From JANQIO01 sp036351375 (GTDB taxonomy: Bacteria > Pseudomonadota > Gammaproteobacteria > Pseudomonadales > Halieaceae): a stretch of 46,501 bases of DNA. Below, in pieces: positions 46,217 through 46,501 of this stretch. Position 1 is the first letter of the stretch. The number at the start of each line of letters is the position of its first letter. The position numbers were made by a program, and so were the translations under genes. The notes under the pieces are model-generated. The model had not been told where the DNA came from. It saw nothing but the letters and a program-made list of their open reading frames with translations, and searched no databases. The DNA is taken from positions 1 to 46,501 of the forward strand of contig JAZBOY010000190.1 of assembly GCA_036351375.1 (NCBI GenBank), given 5' to 3'.

Positions 46217-46315
46217 TGTGTGAGGCCCTTCCGGGACCGTCTGCGGCCAGGACGGCCGCAGTCGAGCGAGACATGGACGTCATGCTTTTAGCGCGTCCCG
46301 GAAGGGCCTCACACA
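46217..46315 (-). repeat. structured inverted-repeat element, copy B
   Basis: Oriented on the minus strand, it has 21-nt perfect arms (46315-46295 and 46237-46217) and a core (46293-46263) identical to copy A over 31 nt. An 8-bp hairpin CTGCGGCC / GGCCGCAG with the same GTCCT loop (46261-46241) and the same ACG follow. Arm and hairpin sequences differ from copy A but remain fully paired. The 84 nt between the copies (46133-46216) hold no recognised feature. Confidence 0.95.
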
Positions 46316-46347
46316 TCGCGCGTGCGTCATCAGAGCTCCAACGGGCG

Positions 46348-46375
46348 AAAAAAAAGCCCCGCGTGTGCGGGGCTT
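46348..46375 (-). terminator. intrinsic terminator of tuf
   Basis: AAGCCCCGC (46354-46362) and GCGGGGCTT (46367-46375) form a 9-bp stem with a GTGT loop. On minus it runs into eight T residues (46355-46348). It ends the transcript of tuf, whose stop is at 46454. Confidence 0.92.
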
Positions 46376-46388
46376 CCAAAGTTTGGAG

Positions 46389-46449
46389 GGGGACGGAGCT
46401 GAAGGTCCGTCCCCGTAAGTCTCGCAGCCGTTGAGGCTGCGTGACTTAC
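46389..46449 (-). repeat. two tandem palindromes in the tuf 3' untranslated region
   Basis: The first after the stop is GTAAGTC-T-CGCAGCC / GGCTGCG-T-GACTTAC (46415-46429 with 46435-46449, loop GTTGA). The second is GGGGACGGA / TCCGTCCCC (46389-46397 with 46406-46414, 8-nt loop). They abut and precede the terminator. The second resembles REP-type palindromes common in gammaproteobacteria; that kinship is inferred. Confidence 0.7.
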
Positions 46450-46453
46450 CGGC

Positions 46454-46501
46454 TTACTCGATGATCTTGGCGACGACGCCGGCGCCAACCGTGCGGCCGC
46501 C
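46454..46501 (-). CDS. tuf: Elongation factor Tu, C-terminal end (partial)
   Basis: The last 15 codons and the TAA stop, read on minus, translate to GGRTVGAGVVAKIIE, the invariant C terminus of EF-Tu. The rest of the gene is off the right edge. EF-Tu delivers aminoacyl-tRNA to the ribosome. Its transcript ends in two palindromes and a strong terminator, and the S10 operon is 5.1 kb further on rather than directly adjacent. Confidence 0.93.
   Translation of the reverse strand, partial: GGRTVGAGVVAKIIE

Noticed and set aside
46030..46315. Pair of integron attC sites or a simple MITE
   Set aside because: No attC core GTTRRRY/R-L box layout is seen. Terminal arms differ between copies while the core is fixed, which does not suit transposase-recognised terminal repeats.

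Overview
The window reads as the chromosome of a GC-rich marine-type gammaproteobacterium. Supporting this are a class II (490-residue) IlvC read divergently from IlvY, the rplU-rpmA-obgE-proB order next to a divergent ispB, a fabA-fabB pair, the Pseudomonas-like uvrA / MFS / ssb neighbourhood, and a complete S10-spc-alpha ribosomal supercluster. Halieaceae or a related Cellvibrionales family would fit; that is inference from gene order and protein style, not a computed placement. Almost everything is housekeeping. No prophage, IS, CRISPR array or tRNA gene was recognised.

Layout. 1-300: leader and strong promoter of an rRNA operon whose 16S gene lies off the left edge (minus strand). 301-3660: pssA and ilvY (minus), then divergent ilvC. 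3661-3776: a 14-bp tandem repeat between ilvC and proB. 3777-6814: rplU-rpmA-(terminator)-obgE-proB on minus. 7062-9763: ispB and pgi on plus. 9756-14680: nucleotide-sugar genes, with a tviB-type dehydrogenase (plus) meeting manB-galU-manC (minus). 14899-16656: fabA-fabB. 16641-19825: moeA, moaB, an RmlD-like SDR gene and ssb on minus. 19908-19963: a second 14-bp repeat array. 19994-23378: an MFS transporter and a four-domain fasciclin lipoprotein. 23704-26553: uvrA. 26571-27263: a DUF6498 membrane protein. 27345-41320: alpha, spc and S10 operons on minus, including a 38-codon rpmJ. 41516-45993: alpha/beta hydrolase, DUF501 protein and a P-type cation ATPase. 45994-46453: two copies of a structured inverted-repeat element and hairpins. 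46454-46501: the last 15 codons of tuf.

How the genes work together. The translation and transcription machinery is concentrated on the minus strand (rrn, rplU/rpmA, alpha-spc-S10, tuf), with readable sigma70-type promoters carrying GC-rich discriminators in front of rrn, rplU, rpsM and rpsJ. Pgi, ManC, ManB, GalU and the TviB-type dehydrogenase supply GDP-mannose, UDP-glucose and a UDP-hexosaminuronic acid for surface polysaccharide. FabA/FabB make unsaturated acyl chains, PssA starts phosphatidylethanolamine synthesis and IspB makes the quinone tail.

The most unusual object is the pair of about 100-bp elements at 46030-46132 and 46217-46315. They share an identical 31-nt core and exactly the same architecture, while their paired stems differ in sequence but remain perfectly complementary, which is covariation that points to selection on structure.
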